The notes under the pieces are model-generated. The model made no database searches, was not told where the DNA came from, and saw nothing but the letters and a program-made list of their open reading frames with translations. Made by a program: the position numbers and the translations under genes. This document shows, in pieces, positions 42,881 to 53,904 of a DNA stretch of 64,000 nucleotides. The stretch comes from Effrenium voratum (lineage: Eukaryota; Sar; Dinophyceae; Suessiales; Symbiodiniaceae). Each line of letters starts with the position of its first letter. Within the stretch, counting starts at the first letter, position 1. The stretch is taken from the NCBI GenBank assembly GCA_963377175.1, contig CAUJNA010001891.1, forward strand, positions 513,779 through 577,778, read 5' to 3'.

Positions 42881-44952
42881 CATACATACATACATACATA
42901 CATACATACATACATACATACATACATACATACATACATACATACATACACACATCCTTGCATGCATACATACATACATACACACACCTACATACCTACG
43001 TGCATTACAGTACAGTACATTACGTTGCAACACCATGTATACATTACATACATACTTACATGCAATACAATACATACATACATACATACATACATACATA
43101 CATACATGCAAACATACATACACACACATACATACATACATACATACATACACACATACATACATTACATACATTACATACATATATATATATATGTACA
43201 TACATGCATACATACATACATTACATGCATTCATACATACATACACACATACGTTACATACATACATGCATACATGTATACATACATACAGACGTACGTA
43301 CATACATACATACATTACATACATACATGCATCCATGCATCCATTCATGCATGCATACATACACACACACACACACCTACATACTTACATACATACATTA
43401 CATTACATTACATTAGGTTACAACACAATGTATACATACATTACATACATACATGCAAGCATTTATGCATGCATACATACATACAGACATACATTACATA
43501 CATACATACATGCATGCATACATACATAAATACATACACACACACATACATACATGCATGCATGCATACATACATACATACACACATACATACATACATA
43601 CATTACATGCATGCGTGCATACATACATACATGCATACAGTACATACATACATACATACATACATGCATACATACATACATACATACAGTATACATACAT
43701 TACATTACATTATATTATATTACGTGACATTACATTACATACATACATCCATACGTTCATACATACAGCCACACATACAGACATTACATACATGACAATG
43801 CATTACATTACATTGCATTGCATTACATTACATGACACTACATGACATACACAAAACACACTACACACATACATACATATATACATACATACATACAGAC
43901 AGACATGCATACATACATACGCACACATACATATATACTTGCATACATACATACATTACACAGATACATGCATACATACATACATTACACTCATGCATAC
44001 ATACATACATACACACTTACATACTTACATACATACATACATGCATGCATGCATACATACACACACCTACATGCCTACATGCATACATTTCATTGCATTT
44101 CTTGTTGCAGCACAATGTAGACATACATTACATGCATACATACGTACATACATACCTACATACCTACATACATACATACAATACATACATACATGCATGC
44201 ATGCATACATGCATACGTACATACACACATACATTGCATACATACATACATGTCATGCATGCATACATACATACACATACATACATACATACAGACATAC
44301 ATACACACATACTTACCTACAAACATACATACGTACATACATCCATCACATACATCCATCCATCCATCCATACATACATTACATGCATGCGTGCATACAT
44401 ACATACATACACTACATACATTGCATGCATACATACATACATACATGCATGCATACAACCATACATACATACATACACACACTGTATACATACATTACAT
44501 TACATTACATGACATTACATCACATTACAATACAATACATATCATACATACATACATACATCCATACGTCCATACATACATCCACATATACATACATTAC
44601 ATACATTTCATTTCATTACATTGCAGTACAATGCATTACATTACATTGCATTACATTACATTACCCTACACGACATACATTATAAACATTTTACACACAT
44701 ACATACAAACGTACAGACACACAGACAGACATACATAGATACACATACATACATACATATATACCTGCATACATACATACATACATACAGTACACAAATA
44801 CATGCATACATACATACATACATACATGCATACATACATACATACATACATTACACTCATGCATGCATACATACATACTTACATACATACTTACACACAT
44901 GCATACATACACACACATACACATACATGCGTACATACATACATACATACTC
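42310..44952. repeat. TACA/CATACA satellite with ATTAC pentamer blocks
   Basis: About 2.64 kb of (TACA)n with interspersed (ATTAC)n runs (longest about 42406-42485), CATG variants and one (TA)n. Less repetitive islands recur at about 42986, 43375 and 44066. They share an ACCTACATAC(T/C) lead, a (A/G)CAACAC(C/A)(A/C)TGTA core and a following CATACATTACAT, giving a higher-order pattern. All Ile/His/Thr/Tyr and Met/Cys/Val/Tyr frames are artefacts. Confidence 0.95.
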
Positions 44953-45414
44953 GATGACTGCATCAAAAATGCCGACGCACTTTGGTTTGGCACGAGCTGG
45001 GTTAGGAAACTGCATCTAGAAACAGACAAATTGGGACAGCACATAACTCTAACTGTGGCATCTAAAGCCGAAGTGCAAGTGGATGTTTCTATTCCCACAG
45101 TGGCTGTTGAGCAGCACTTGCCAAATGCTCACACAAGTTCCGCTTTTCCTGCAATGTGACAAAATGTGGCGCTGTAATTTTACTTTTCTTGGATTTGCAT
45201 TGCTTGTTGTTAGACAGCTGCTAGAGATAGTTGGGGTGCACACCAGTCCAGCTGGAACTAAGAATTAGGCTGGAACTGAGGCACCAGCTAAGACTAAGGC
45301 CCCAGCTAGCTGGGACCAAGGCCTTGGCTGCTGACTTGCGGAAATCCCCATGTCCCAGCTGGCCGTACATCCAACCACTGATTTGTGTTAATGTCCATCT
45401 GTCCAGACATTGCC
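44953..45414. other. Unique sequence after the satellite, no supported gene
   Basis: The plus frame reads on from the satellite into KLGQHITLTVASKAEVQVDV, then a stop. The open frame has no start of its own and no splice support, so it is not called. Confidence 0.3.
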
Positions 45415-45545
45415 TTAACCATGTTCATTGGAAGTGACAGTTTGTTCATGGAGAAGTGGCAGTTAGGAAAAACTTAGGAACACACATATGAAAGCAGAAA
45501 CTTCACCCTGATAAATTATTTGCCAGCTCACTCATTATTTACTAG
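45415..45545. repeat. Dispersed repeat, copy 2 (partner 40022)
   Basis: Shares CCATGTTCATTGGAAGTGAC and GGAGAAGTGGCAGTTAGGAA with 40022-40150, then diverges by an 11-bp insertion. From 45546 to 46270 nothing further is supported. Confidence 0.75.
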
Positions 45546-46271
45546 CTGGATGTGGTTTCACACAAGAGGGGTTCACACAAATTCTTTTGCATATCTGGTT
45601 AGTTCAGAACAAAGCCATGGCTGGTTCAGCCATCCTTGGTTAAATCCCTGTGGATCCCTTTGGCACAAAGCACATGTAACATGGACCAAGTGTACCTGAG
45701 ATGCAGTTTTGGGGCTACCATCCACCAGAATACACAGAAAACAGCTGCGCTACAGCTCCACATGGGCTCTCAAGGCAATGGGAAAGCAAACCAAATCCCC
45801 TAACTGAGCCTCATGTTGCTTGACCCTTTTTGCCCCCCTCCCCCCCATCTAAGGCTGCATGCAAGTCACCTTGGTTCCACCTTGTCCCCACCATGCTGGT
45901 AAACGTTGGCAAGCTCAGGTCCAAACCCAAACCTGGAACGCGCACGACCCCTTGGCAAGAAACAGTGCCAAAACCAGTGGCGCTGGAAATCTGAGCCAAA
46001 CTCTTGGCAGTGCGAAGTTAAGGATTGCCAATGCTGAAGTAATTATTCAGGTGAGCAATCTTGGCAGTGAGCATTAGACACTAGAACCTGAATAAGTAAT
46101 TAAGTATAAGTAATTATCTCCAAGATTAAGTCATGGCAATGTTGTGACCAGTACCCAGCTCCTGTTCCCCCTTGTCCCTGACAGGCTAAGGTTCAGACTA
46201 AGGTCCAGCCAGGCACTTCTCCAGGTCCAGCACTTCATCCAGGGCAACGCTTCATAACCCTTGAACAAACT

Positions 46272-46360
46272 AGGACCCCGCTGAAAAGCGGGTAAGCGCT
46301 GAAAAGCGCCCCCTTTTTTAATTTGAATGGAGAAGCTGCTCATCAAGGTGTGCCAGACTG
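46272..46360 (+). repeat. Double-hairpin element with GAAA loops and conserved flank
   Basis: CCCGCT-GAAA-AGCGGG (46277-46292) and GCGCT-GAAA-AGCGC (46296-46309) are perfect stems separated by TAA and preceded by TAGGACCC. A short poly-T follows, then AATGGAGAAGCTGCTCATCA as at 40618. The first stem differs from those at 42170 and 42232 by paired changes that keep pairing. Confidence 0.8.
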
Positions 46361-47858
46361 GGGAAGGGGAGGGAATGGAACGCACACATTTTTCTGCAAC
46401 AGCACAACGTCCTTCCCTGCTTGACACTGGCCAGGACCTGGGTTGTATATTTTTGGAACTTACAAAGGCCAAGGCCAAGGGAATAATAGCTTGGCCCTGG
46501 ATGATAATGAAGTTCATTGGCAGCACAGGTCCTGTGATTGTTTTGCACAAAAGCTTAACAAGCTACATGGAACATTGCTCCAACTGGCAATGCCAGGATG
46601 TGCATTGGCAACAAATGCATGTGTGTGCCCTGTGCCCAGGCATGCAAGGCCATGAAAAACATATTTGGGGGCAATGCTGGCATAGGAGGTGTGAGGTGCA
46701 CCCTTTATTCCAATACACAATTACTGTGGCTTTCTGAGTTACACGGTAATATCCTTTAGCTGTGTGAGGTAACATCTCATGATTTTATTACTAATGTGCA
46801 TTTGATGACTCTGTAGTTTGCGCTGCGCCGATAGCAAGGAACATGGACACAATAGTTGAGTCCTCTTTATGTAACATCATGACATTGTTCAACTGAGCAT
46901 GCCTAGGCCACAAAACTATCATGACATCCCCCTGTGTTTCCAAGAAGGTTCAGCGTTTCTTCCTGGCCTTACCTTGAGTTCAATCAGGGCTTTCCACTGA
47001 TATGATTCCTTTAAAACATGGCAAGCTGTAAAACAAACTCCTGGAGCCCAGTTTGGAGTTGCAAGGGTTCAGTTTGGAATTGCGTTACTGGTGCCCATCC
47101 CTGCAACAAGAACCATTCCAGGCCATCTCAATTGCAATGCCATCCCAAATGACAGCCCAAAACAAGTCCAACATCATGCCTACAGAAATGCGAAAGAACC
47201 AATGACCATTTAAGCGCTCCAGGGCAACTCCAACACAAGGGAATTAAAGGGGGAACAGCTTGATGGGAGGCAGGGTGAATCAACAAGTAAAAGCAAGGAG
47301 TGGCTCTGAAGCTTATTGGTGTCATGTTTCTGTGATGCCATCCCAAAATTTGAAGAGGGTTGGCCAATGCTAGCACAATGATCATGCACATCAGTGTTGT
47401 TCCAATAGCAGGGGGACAGGCACATGGCAACAAGGGACATTGAAACCTAATCAACATGCTCAATGCTCGGGGATTCTTGGGAGTTACTGGCTGCACTTCA
47501 GCTTCTCCAGGCAAACAATGTTGTTTTTAATGTATCTTGAAGCAACCTTTACACCCTACTGGCTGATCAATCTCATTACTAGCCTGCCACCCTCCAAGGC
47601 CTGGACCTGGGCATTGGCAGTGGACAACCTCATCGCAAGTTCATCATTGCCAGGGCCACTGCTGCTATTGCTCTTTCGAGACACGATGTCAATTGCTATG
47701 CCATGACATGATGCCCATTGCTTTGTCATGACATGATGCCCATTGCTTTGTCCATCCATTGCTATGCCATGGCATGCTGTCCAGGTCCACTGACACTCCT
47801 GCAAGCCATGTCAGTCAAGTGGCGACAAGTGCATCATGGGAGCATCAAAGGACACTTG
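46361..47858. other. Stretch without a supported gene
   Basis: Several open frames of 70-130 codons occur on both strands but none shows motifs or splice context. Near 47690-47775 a small tandem repeat (TGCCATGACATGATGCCCAT) is present. Confidence 0.35.
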
Positions 47859-48065
47859 ACATAGCAGCACATAGCAGCACGTAGCAGCACATAGCAGCAC
47901 ATAGCGGCACACAGCAGCACACAGCAGCACTTAGCACAGCAGCACTTAGCACAGCAGCACATAGCAGCACATAGCAGCACATAGCAGCACATAGCAGCAC
48001 ATAGCAGCACGTGGCAGCACATAGCAGCACATAGCAGCACATAGCAGCACATAGCAGCATATAGC
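47859..48065. repeat. Decamer tandem array (CAGCACATAG)n
   Basis: About 20 copies of a 10-bp unit with rare CGTAG or CTTAG variants. Period 10 keeps frames open on both strands (CCYVLLCAAM on minus), which is an artefact. Confidence 0.95.
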
Positions 48066-48073
48066 AGCATAGC

Positions 48074-48177
48074 ATTGCGGTGGCCAGCCATGTATTTCTT
48101 CAACTGCGTGGTGAACCAGCCGACGAACAGCTGGCCCGGCGCTGGCGGTGCTGCTCCTGGGTTCCGCAGGAAGGCAC
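48074..48177 (-). CDS. Putative internal exon (GQLFVGWFTTQLKKYMAGHRN)
   Basis: On the minus strand an acceptor (CTGCGAAG) precedes a block reading AFLRNPGAAPPAPG, then QLFVGWFTTQLKKYMAG, then HRN, with a GC donor (CGCAAT then GCTATG). The amphipathic WFTTQLKKYMAG looks like a helix. The opposite strand is also open (EGTFADQARILAAFG), so strand is not certain. It lies directly beside the decamer array. No family is recognised. Confidence 0.35.
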
Positions 48178-48906
48178 CTTCGCAGATCAAGCGCGCATCT
48201 TGGCTGCATTTGGGACCGCTACGTGGCGCACTGTGCTGCCTCATGGTGGACTCATCTCTGCATCCCAGGATCAGAAGCGGCGCCGGCTTTATCTTGTTGC
48301 TCGCATGCAGTTGGCATTCTAGCATCTATGAAGCACAAACAAACACATGTGTCACATGTGTCACTAAGGAGAACATCAATCATGGAGAACCAGCTGGCTC
48401 GGCTGACACTTGGCTGCTGGGTTTTGTGTTTGGTGTTAGATGTGAAGGGCTTGGCAGCCATGTGTGCACCACAGAAAGATGGGTGTGTGTTGTTTGTTTG
48501 GCCAGAAAGGGGAATATGCCCTGCACCCACGCAACAATTAATACCCTATTCTCCCCCCTAGCTGATGTTCAGCCATCAGGAGTGATGGCAGTGCCCCAGG
48601 GGCACCTCTTCCAGACCCAAACCAGTGATTTGACATGAGATTGGGTTGAGACAACTGTCAGAGTTGAAGTGGCAGTGTTTCGGCCAAGAAAACGTCCCTT
48701 CCCTGTAACGCAGTCAACAGCTGAACAATTTGGCTTAACATGTCAGATGCAACAAGGTTTAAGTGGCCGAACTGGGGTTTCCAAGCAGAGGGGCAATTAT
48801 GAAGAGTCCTTGAGCCAAACCCACCATGTAACAGCCAAAGCCAACCTATCACTACATGTTTGGTCTTGACCTCTGAAAGCACTTTTTTGCACTGAGGGGA
48901 CATGGA

Positions 48907-49456
48907 TCAGGCCTTCTTCAAATCTTGGATCACTTGCTTGGACTTAGCCAATGCAATTTTCAAGCCAACGTTCTTCTGGTTCAATTTGCTGATGCGGCGG
49001 TTGAGCAGGGCATTGTCTTTCTCAGCAGCTTCTTTTGCCTCAGGGGAAGACCAAATTTAGAATTGGTGACTACACATTGTGCCATAACCCTGCCTGAATT
49101 TGCTTGTCGCAGACGCGCTTCCACATCTTCTGATGTTTTTCCAAATCCTTTTGCGCCAGCACAATGGCTTTCTCTGTCTTTTCCTCTGCTTTTGAGATCT
49201 TTTCCAATGCCTCTGCCAGCTGCCCTTCTGCATTCTGTAGCAATTTCCACCGGTTTGTGGCAGACAGGTAGAGGCTTGATGCATCCTTCCATGCAACCTG
49301 CAGCTGCACTTTGGCCTTCTCATGTGCAGCGCTAGCTTCTTGCAGATCCTCTTCCATCTTCTCCTTCTCACTCTTTGACTCCTTGAGTTCAGCCTTCAGC
49401 TGTCGCATCTTCTGCCTATTTTTATAGGCTTGCCCGCGGGTTTCTTTTGGCGGCAT
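48907..49456 (-). CDS. Small coiled-coil protein, two exons
   Basis: Exon 1 is 49456-49094 (121 codons from an ATG) and exon 2 is 49038-48907 (43 codons plus TGA). The 55-bp intron starts with GC (ATTCAG then GCAGGG) and ends CTGAG, phase 0, giving 164 aa. The start reads MPPKETRGQAYKNRQKMRQL. Residues about 15-120 are Lys/Glu/Ala/Gln-rich with heptad-like spacing (ELKESKSEKEKMEEDLQEAS; KISKAEEKTEKAIVLAQK). Exon 2 continues as AKEAAEKDNALLNRRISKLN, then QKNVGLKIALAKSKQVIQDL. A continuous coiled coil across the junction supports the splice. No signal peptide or membrane segment is seen. The role is unknown; structural or scaffolding is inference. It is divergent from the phosphatase-like gene at 49903, about 450 bp away. 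Confidence 0.8.
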
Positions 49457-49902
49457 ATCTGGCTGGTTGCCCTGATCTTACAAGCACACAGCTGACAGCC
49501 CAAATCTGTTCCACGGACGGTCACAAGCTCTTTGAGATTAATTGCAGCCTTTGCCATTAATTGCTGTGCAGCTTAGCACCTTTTTGATATCTCATGGGTC
49601 TGTGCTCACTGGCTGATAAAACAAATGTGCCCAGACATGGCCTGCAGGACAGAGCTGAAAACAAACACCTCACAGCAAGAGATGTGGTGGGCCATTATCC
49701 TTGCATGCAAATGGTTGAAAGCCAACACGGACCTCATGGCAGGCATGTCACGGCACAACATTGCATGCAAGCACAGCCAAGATGTGGACAGCCACATCTT
49801 GGACAGCACAATGTGTGAGAAACCAGTGCATGGTTACCATGCACTGGAAAACATTAGTTCTTAGCTAGTTTTGTTTACAACATAACAACAAAAGCCCAGT
49901 GC

Positions 49903-52335
49903 ATGCCCATCATGCAGTGGAAAAAACCAACAAGAAAGTCAAGTTTCAAGGATGACGCTGCCACTGAGCTTGAAGAGCCTGGGCCTGATCTGCCTGATCT
50001 TGAGCCTGGGCCTGATCTGCCTGATCTTGAGCCTGGGCCTGATCTGCCTGATCTTGAGCCTGGGCAGGAGGCTGATGAGCAGCAGCAGGAGGCAGAACAG
50101 TCAATGCCTTGTAGTGTCCCATCAATTTTCACTTTGCATTGAACGGTTGAATGGGTCTTAGTCACAAAGTATTGTCAGTCAAATCAGTGGGAAGCTGGGC
50201 CCAAATGTGTGCTTCAGGCAGCCTGCCAAGTTTGGGGGTTCCACTTGCCCTGGCTGAAGGGAAACTCAACAATTTGGAAGTTCAGCAAGAATCTAGACTT
50301 CCTTGAGCACAGTGCGCATCCCTGCCAGGCGGAGGTGGTGGATTTGGTGGATGACCAGGAGGCTACGGCACAATGGGCACAAAAGGCTCCTGAGGTTGAC
50401 TGTTTGGAACCACCGGTTGAAACAATGCTTTGTTAAATCATGACAGCAACCAAACAAATTTGGTGAAGTGTTTTTTGTTGCAGGAATTCTGGGCATAAGA
50501 AGCTAGTATGAGCTTCATTGACTCTGACAGGCGTACTCCTGGCCCTTGGCCGAGTGGGGCGACGCGGTCAGCATTGAGGAGCACCCCCATGTGCTTAACA
50601 TGAAATGAAGCCAGTTCAACATGCAATTCAGACATTTGCTGCTGCTATTCACAGGGGGTTGAAAGAACCCTGGCTTGCCAGGACCCGGCGATCTCCTTGG
50701 AAGCGCAGGTGCTGCCCTTCGACCAAATCAGCCACAACATCGGCTTGGGCGAGCAAGGCAACTTCGACTCGGGGGAGGGCGGCTTGCTTTGCATCGTCAA
50801 CTGCCAGGCCAAAGAGTGGCTTGACTTTTAACCAAGAGGTTTGAGGACAGGTCATCATAGGCAACTTGCCTTTCACTGAAATTGCAACCTGGCTGCCACA
50901 CTCAGCTGAGGAACGCAGATCTGTGGAGAACACAATGCGAGAGCGTGAGCATCCCGTTTTTCGCGGCGAACCCGAACTACTTCCGGCTGCGCAAGATGAT
51001 GCATGATGGCAGCATTAAAATCAAAACAGGGGCTCTAAAGCTTGTTCATCAGGTCCAAGCTATGTACATCTAAGCCTCCATTGCCTTGGACTAATTCCTA
51101 CTACCCTTTTTGAAGCTCTTGTGTCTCAAAGAGTAAGCCATTCAATGCTGTGGTAAGGGGCCAGCCAAATGAATGAGGAGGACAAGCAGCAAAGTGTGGC
51201 AAGTCGATGGTCACCTTGTTTGTCAAGGGTTGCTGTCAACCAAGCAGGCCACAAAACTCCATTCAACCCACCTTCCTCTGAAGCCACGAAGTCTTGAACA
51301 CCTGGGGGCTTCATGTATAACTGTTCCAGCCAAGGCTTGTTTGCAAGCCTTGGAACCCTAAACCATTTTGCAACTGAACTTCAGTGCCATTTCAGCCAGG
51401 GCTTGTTTGCAAGCCTTGGAAGCCTAAACCATTTTGCAACTGAGCTTAAGTACCATTTCAGCTAGGGCTTCTTTGCAACCCATGGTAAACCACTTTGCAA
51501 CTGAACTTCAGCTGCCAGGACGTTTGAAGTCCTGGAAGATAATCTGTGGTTTCAACCCCCGCCTCAGTTGCTCAGAACCCCAAACTGTTTTTTGAGCGAT
51601 GCTCAGCTGCCAAGACTTTGCTTGCAAGCCCCAGAACAATAGCCAGGTCTTGTTTGCAAGCCCTGGGACCACGAACTGATTTTCAAGTGATGCTCAGATG
51701 CCAGGACTTGTTTGCAAGTCCTGGAACAAAATGTATGTTCAACCAACCCCTACTAGCTCAATGGCCAGGGCTTGTTAGCAAGCCCTGGACCCCCAGACTG
51801 TTGTTCAATTGAAACTCAGCTGTCAGGACTTTGCTTGCAAGCCCTGCAACAAATGAGATTCCACCCCTAGCTCAGTAGCCAACGCTTGTTTGCAAGGTGT
51901 GAATCCCCAAACCATCCCCTGCCTGTCTGTGTCTTCGTTGGTCTTTTCCCTTACTTTCTTGACATCTGAGGTGGATGGACTTGGCGTTTTGGGCCTTTGA
52001 GCGCTTGCTGGAGGGCCGCGTGCTGCTGGTGCTGTGCAACGCAGGCCAGGTTCGCAGCCCTACAACGGCGGCGTGGCTGCCCCTAGGTTGCATAGAGAAT
52101 TCCCTTGCACATGCCAATGGTCCATCTCCTCGAGTTTCCCTCAACTTCAGGCTTATGCTGCGCCACAACTGCTACTTCTCTGAAGCGGTGGCTCAGCCGC
52201 ACAATGGCAAGTTGAGTCTCACATCAGTTAGCAACTTTTCACTCTGCTTGCGCTCAGGTTGAGCACATCAAGACAATTCGGGACGAAATCAAGGTTGAGG
52301 AGATCAGAGCCAGCTTCACAAAGTTTCCTGTCTGA
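49903..52335 (+). CDS. Dual-specificity-phosphatase-like (CX5R) protein A, eight exons
   Basis: Model: 49903-50091, 50329-50394, 50531-50590, 50682-50815, 50911-51000, 51971-52072, 52151-52187, 52258-52335; 756 nt, 251 aa, all phases consistent. Donors are GC (exons 1 and 5) or GT. The N-terminus is acidic with three GPDLPDLEP repeats. The domain has ISHNIGLGEQGNFD, then CIVNCQAKENADLW, then SIPFFAANPN, FERLLEGRVLLVLCNAGQVR, SPTTAALMLRHNCYFSEAVE and a C-terminal helix HIKTIRDEIKVEEIR. That is the order strand (IVN), loop, P-loop CNAGQVRS, helices of DSP/PTP enzymes, which hydrolyse phosphoesters through a Cys thiolate. Oddities: the usual His before Cys is Leu, and the Asp general acid is not evident (NPN instead), so activity is uncertain. 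The first ATG is provisional. The paralogue lies at 58776. Confidence 0.78.
49977..50065. repeat. 27-bp in-frame tandem repeat (GPDLPDLEP x3)
   Basis: Three near-identical copies of CCTGGGCCTGATCTGCCTGA plus TCTTGAG within exon 1 of phosphatase-like gene A. The unit is a multiple of three, so copy-number change keeps the frame. Confidence 0.9.
51330..51900. repeat. Array of CCAGG-type hairpins in an intron of gene A
   Basis: About ten hairpins recur every 40-85 bp. Good examples: CCAAGGCTTG-TTT-GCAAGCCTTGG (51330), CCAGGACG-TTT-GAAGTCCTGG (51515), CCAGGACTTG-TTTG-CAAGTCCTGG (51692 on) and CCAGGGCTTG-TTAG-CAAGCCCTGG (51763 on). Spacers share AAACCATTTTGCAACTGAAC, so this is a diverged tandem array. 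Stem bases change in pairs. The array lies within the 970-bp intron between exons 5 and 6. Confidence 0.8.
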
Positions 52336-53904
52336 AAATGTGTGCTGCATCACCACTGTTTAAGTCACTGATTGCCAACCTAAGGCTCGGGCGCTTCCTT
52401 GATCAGATCCAGCCAGAAGCATACAGACTCTAAGCTGCAAGTGATAGCTCTCCCACCAGTTGTTTCTATGGATTTGATTAACCCTGATTCAACAGCCCAT
52501 TGCCTTTGATTCCCAGCAACCGCTGCAATAGTTGACTTTTGCATTGCTCCATGGGCCAGCCTTTCTGTTGGGGTCACTGAAGGAACATGTTGGCCAAAGG
52601 TCAACCATACTTTGCTTCAAAGGGCGCTGCTGTGTGCGAAACATGGGTGGGGGGCACTTACTTTTGCCATGAATAGATCTCGGAGCTCAGGTCAACCCCC
52701 AACATGTATGTGAACCCCTTGTGTGCCACTTCTTCACATACAGAAGCACACAAGCACATGTTAGACTCAGACTCTGTTTTTTGCGCAGTGTTGTGCAACC
52801 ACATATGGCCACACTGCTGAGGAATGCTGAGTGAGCGTGGGCTGCTATGCCGGTGATGATGGGCTGCCATGCCCAAGTACATATGGCCATGGGTCAAACC
52901 CCGGTACCCCCAGTGAACATCCCACTAAAATAGACACCTACCCCAAAATGGTACCATTGGTGACGACCCACAGCCAGATCAGGAGTCTTCCTGCGTGAGT
53001 GGAGAAAATGTTGAAGCGCAAGCAAGCTTGCAGGGCTCATGCAAGAAGGCTCAGGCAGTTTGGTGAGGGTCAAACAAGTGATAGTTGCTGTGCTCAGGCC
53101 AGACACCCTGCCTGGATGGCCCGGTGCTCAGGGGTGCTTTTGCAGATAACTGGCCCCTCATGACCTGGGACGCCTTATGTGCATGTTACCATGACACAGT
53201 ACATCTATGGGCCAAAAACACATCTCACTCAGGACTTGCTAAGTTTTGAAACATGTAGCATGGGAACATATGTTTAAGCAGAAGCTGTGCTGGAATGAAA
53301 CCACCAGTTGTCACACATCACTGCAGTGCTCCAGGCTTGGTGCGATTGCACAACTGCCGCTTCAGGTGCTGGCCTGGCTGGACAAGGCCTGGCACAACTC
53401 ACTGAGGCTGCTCAGTGAGGGGTGGCCAGTGAAATGCAGTGTATGTTTTGCTTAGCCAGTAGGGGGCTAGTGGCACCAGTTTCAAGTGCTGGGGCCAATG
53501 ACGGCCTTGCTGCAAACATGACATAAACCTAGCACCCGCCTCACAACCTGCAATCCAACTAGCTTGCTTGGCCCCTGGTGCGGGCATTCTTTGCCAGTTG
53601 TTGTAGCTCGTTTGCTGAATTGAGGGTTTCTGCCATCATGGTTGCCATGCTACAACATGCCATCATGCATGTTGAGCTTGCAAATTATTGTCACATGTTA
53701 GGGGTTGTTTCTGTTGTCCCTGTCCGTTTAACATTGTCATGTCATATGTCCAGTTCCACAATGATGCCCAGTGGACATGTCTAGTTTTCACAGGAACTGC
53801 ATTTCCATACCCAGTGTATTTAGGGCTGCCCCCACATAGCCGCCTAGCTCTCTAATCCCATACCTCCCAAGAAGTAAGTTTTCCAACAGATGAATGACCA
53901 TGAT
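52336..53904. other. Intergenic stretch with one MITE-4-like element
   Basis: Apart from the element at 52885-52978, I see no coding or RNA feature. The frames of 60-80 codons on both strands lack motifs. Confidence 0.4.
52885..52978. mobile_element. MITE-4-like element
   Basis: GGCCATGGGTCAAACCCCGG at the left, GACGACCCACAGCCAG at the right, with CTAAAATAGAC and CCCCAAAATGGTACCATTGG inside, as in the 9628 copy. It links this end of the window with the first 37 kb. Confidence 0.6.

Noticed and set aside
42277..44685. Open frames of 180-380 codons rich in Ile/His/Thr/Tyr or Met/Cys/Val/Tyr
   Set aside because: They are translations of TACA and ATTAC repeats; all frames are open and no non-repetitive segment is present.
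47840..48325. 163-codon minus frame over the decamer array
   Set aside because: Only the non-repetitive part (48074-48177) is plausible as an exon; the rest is array translation.
51330..51900. CRISPR-like array (regular palindromic repeats)
   Set aside because: The repeats are imperfect, spacers are similar to one another, spacing is irregular and the array lies in a eukaryotic intron with no cas genes.
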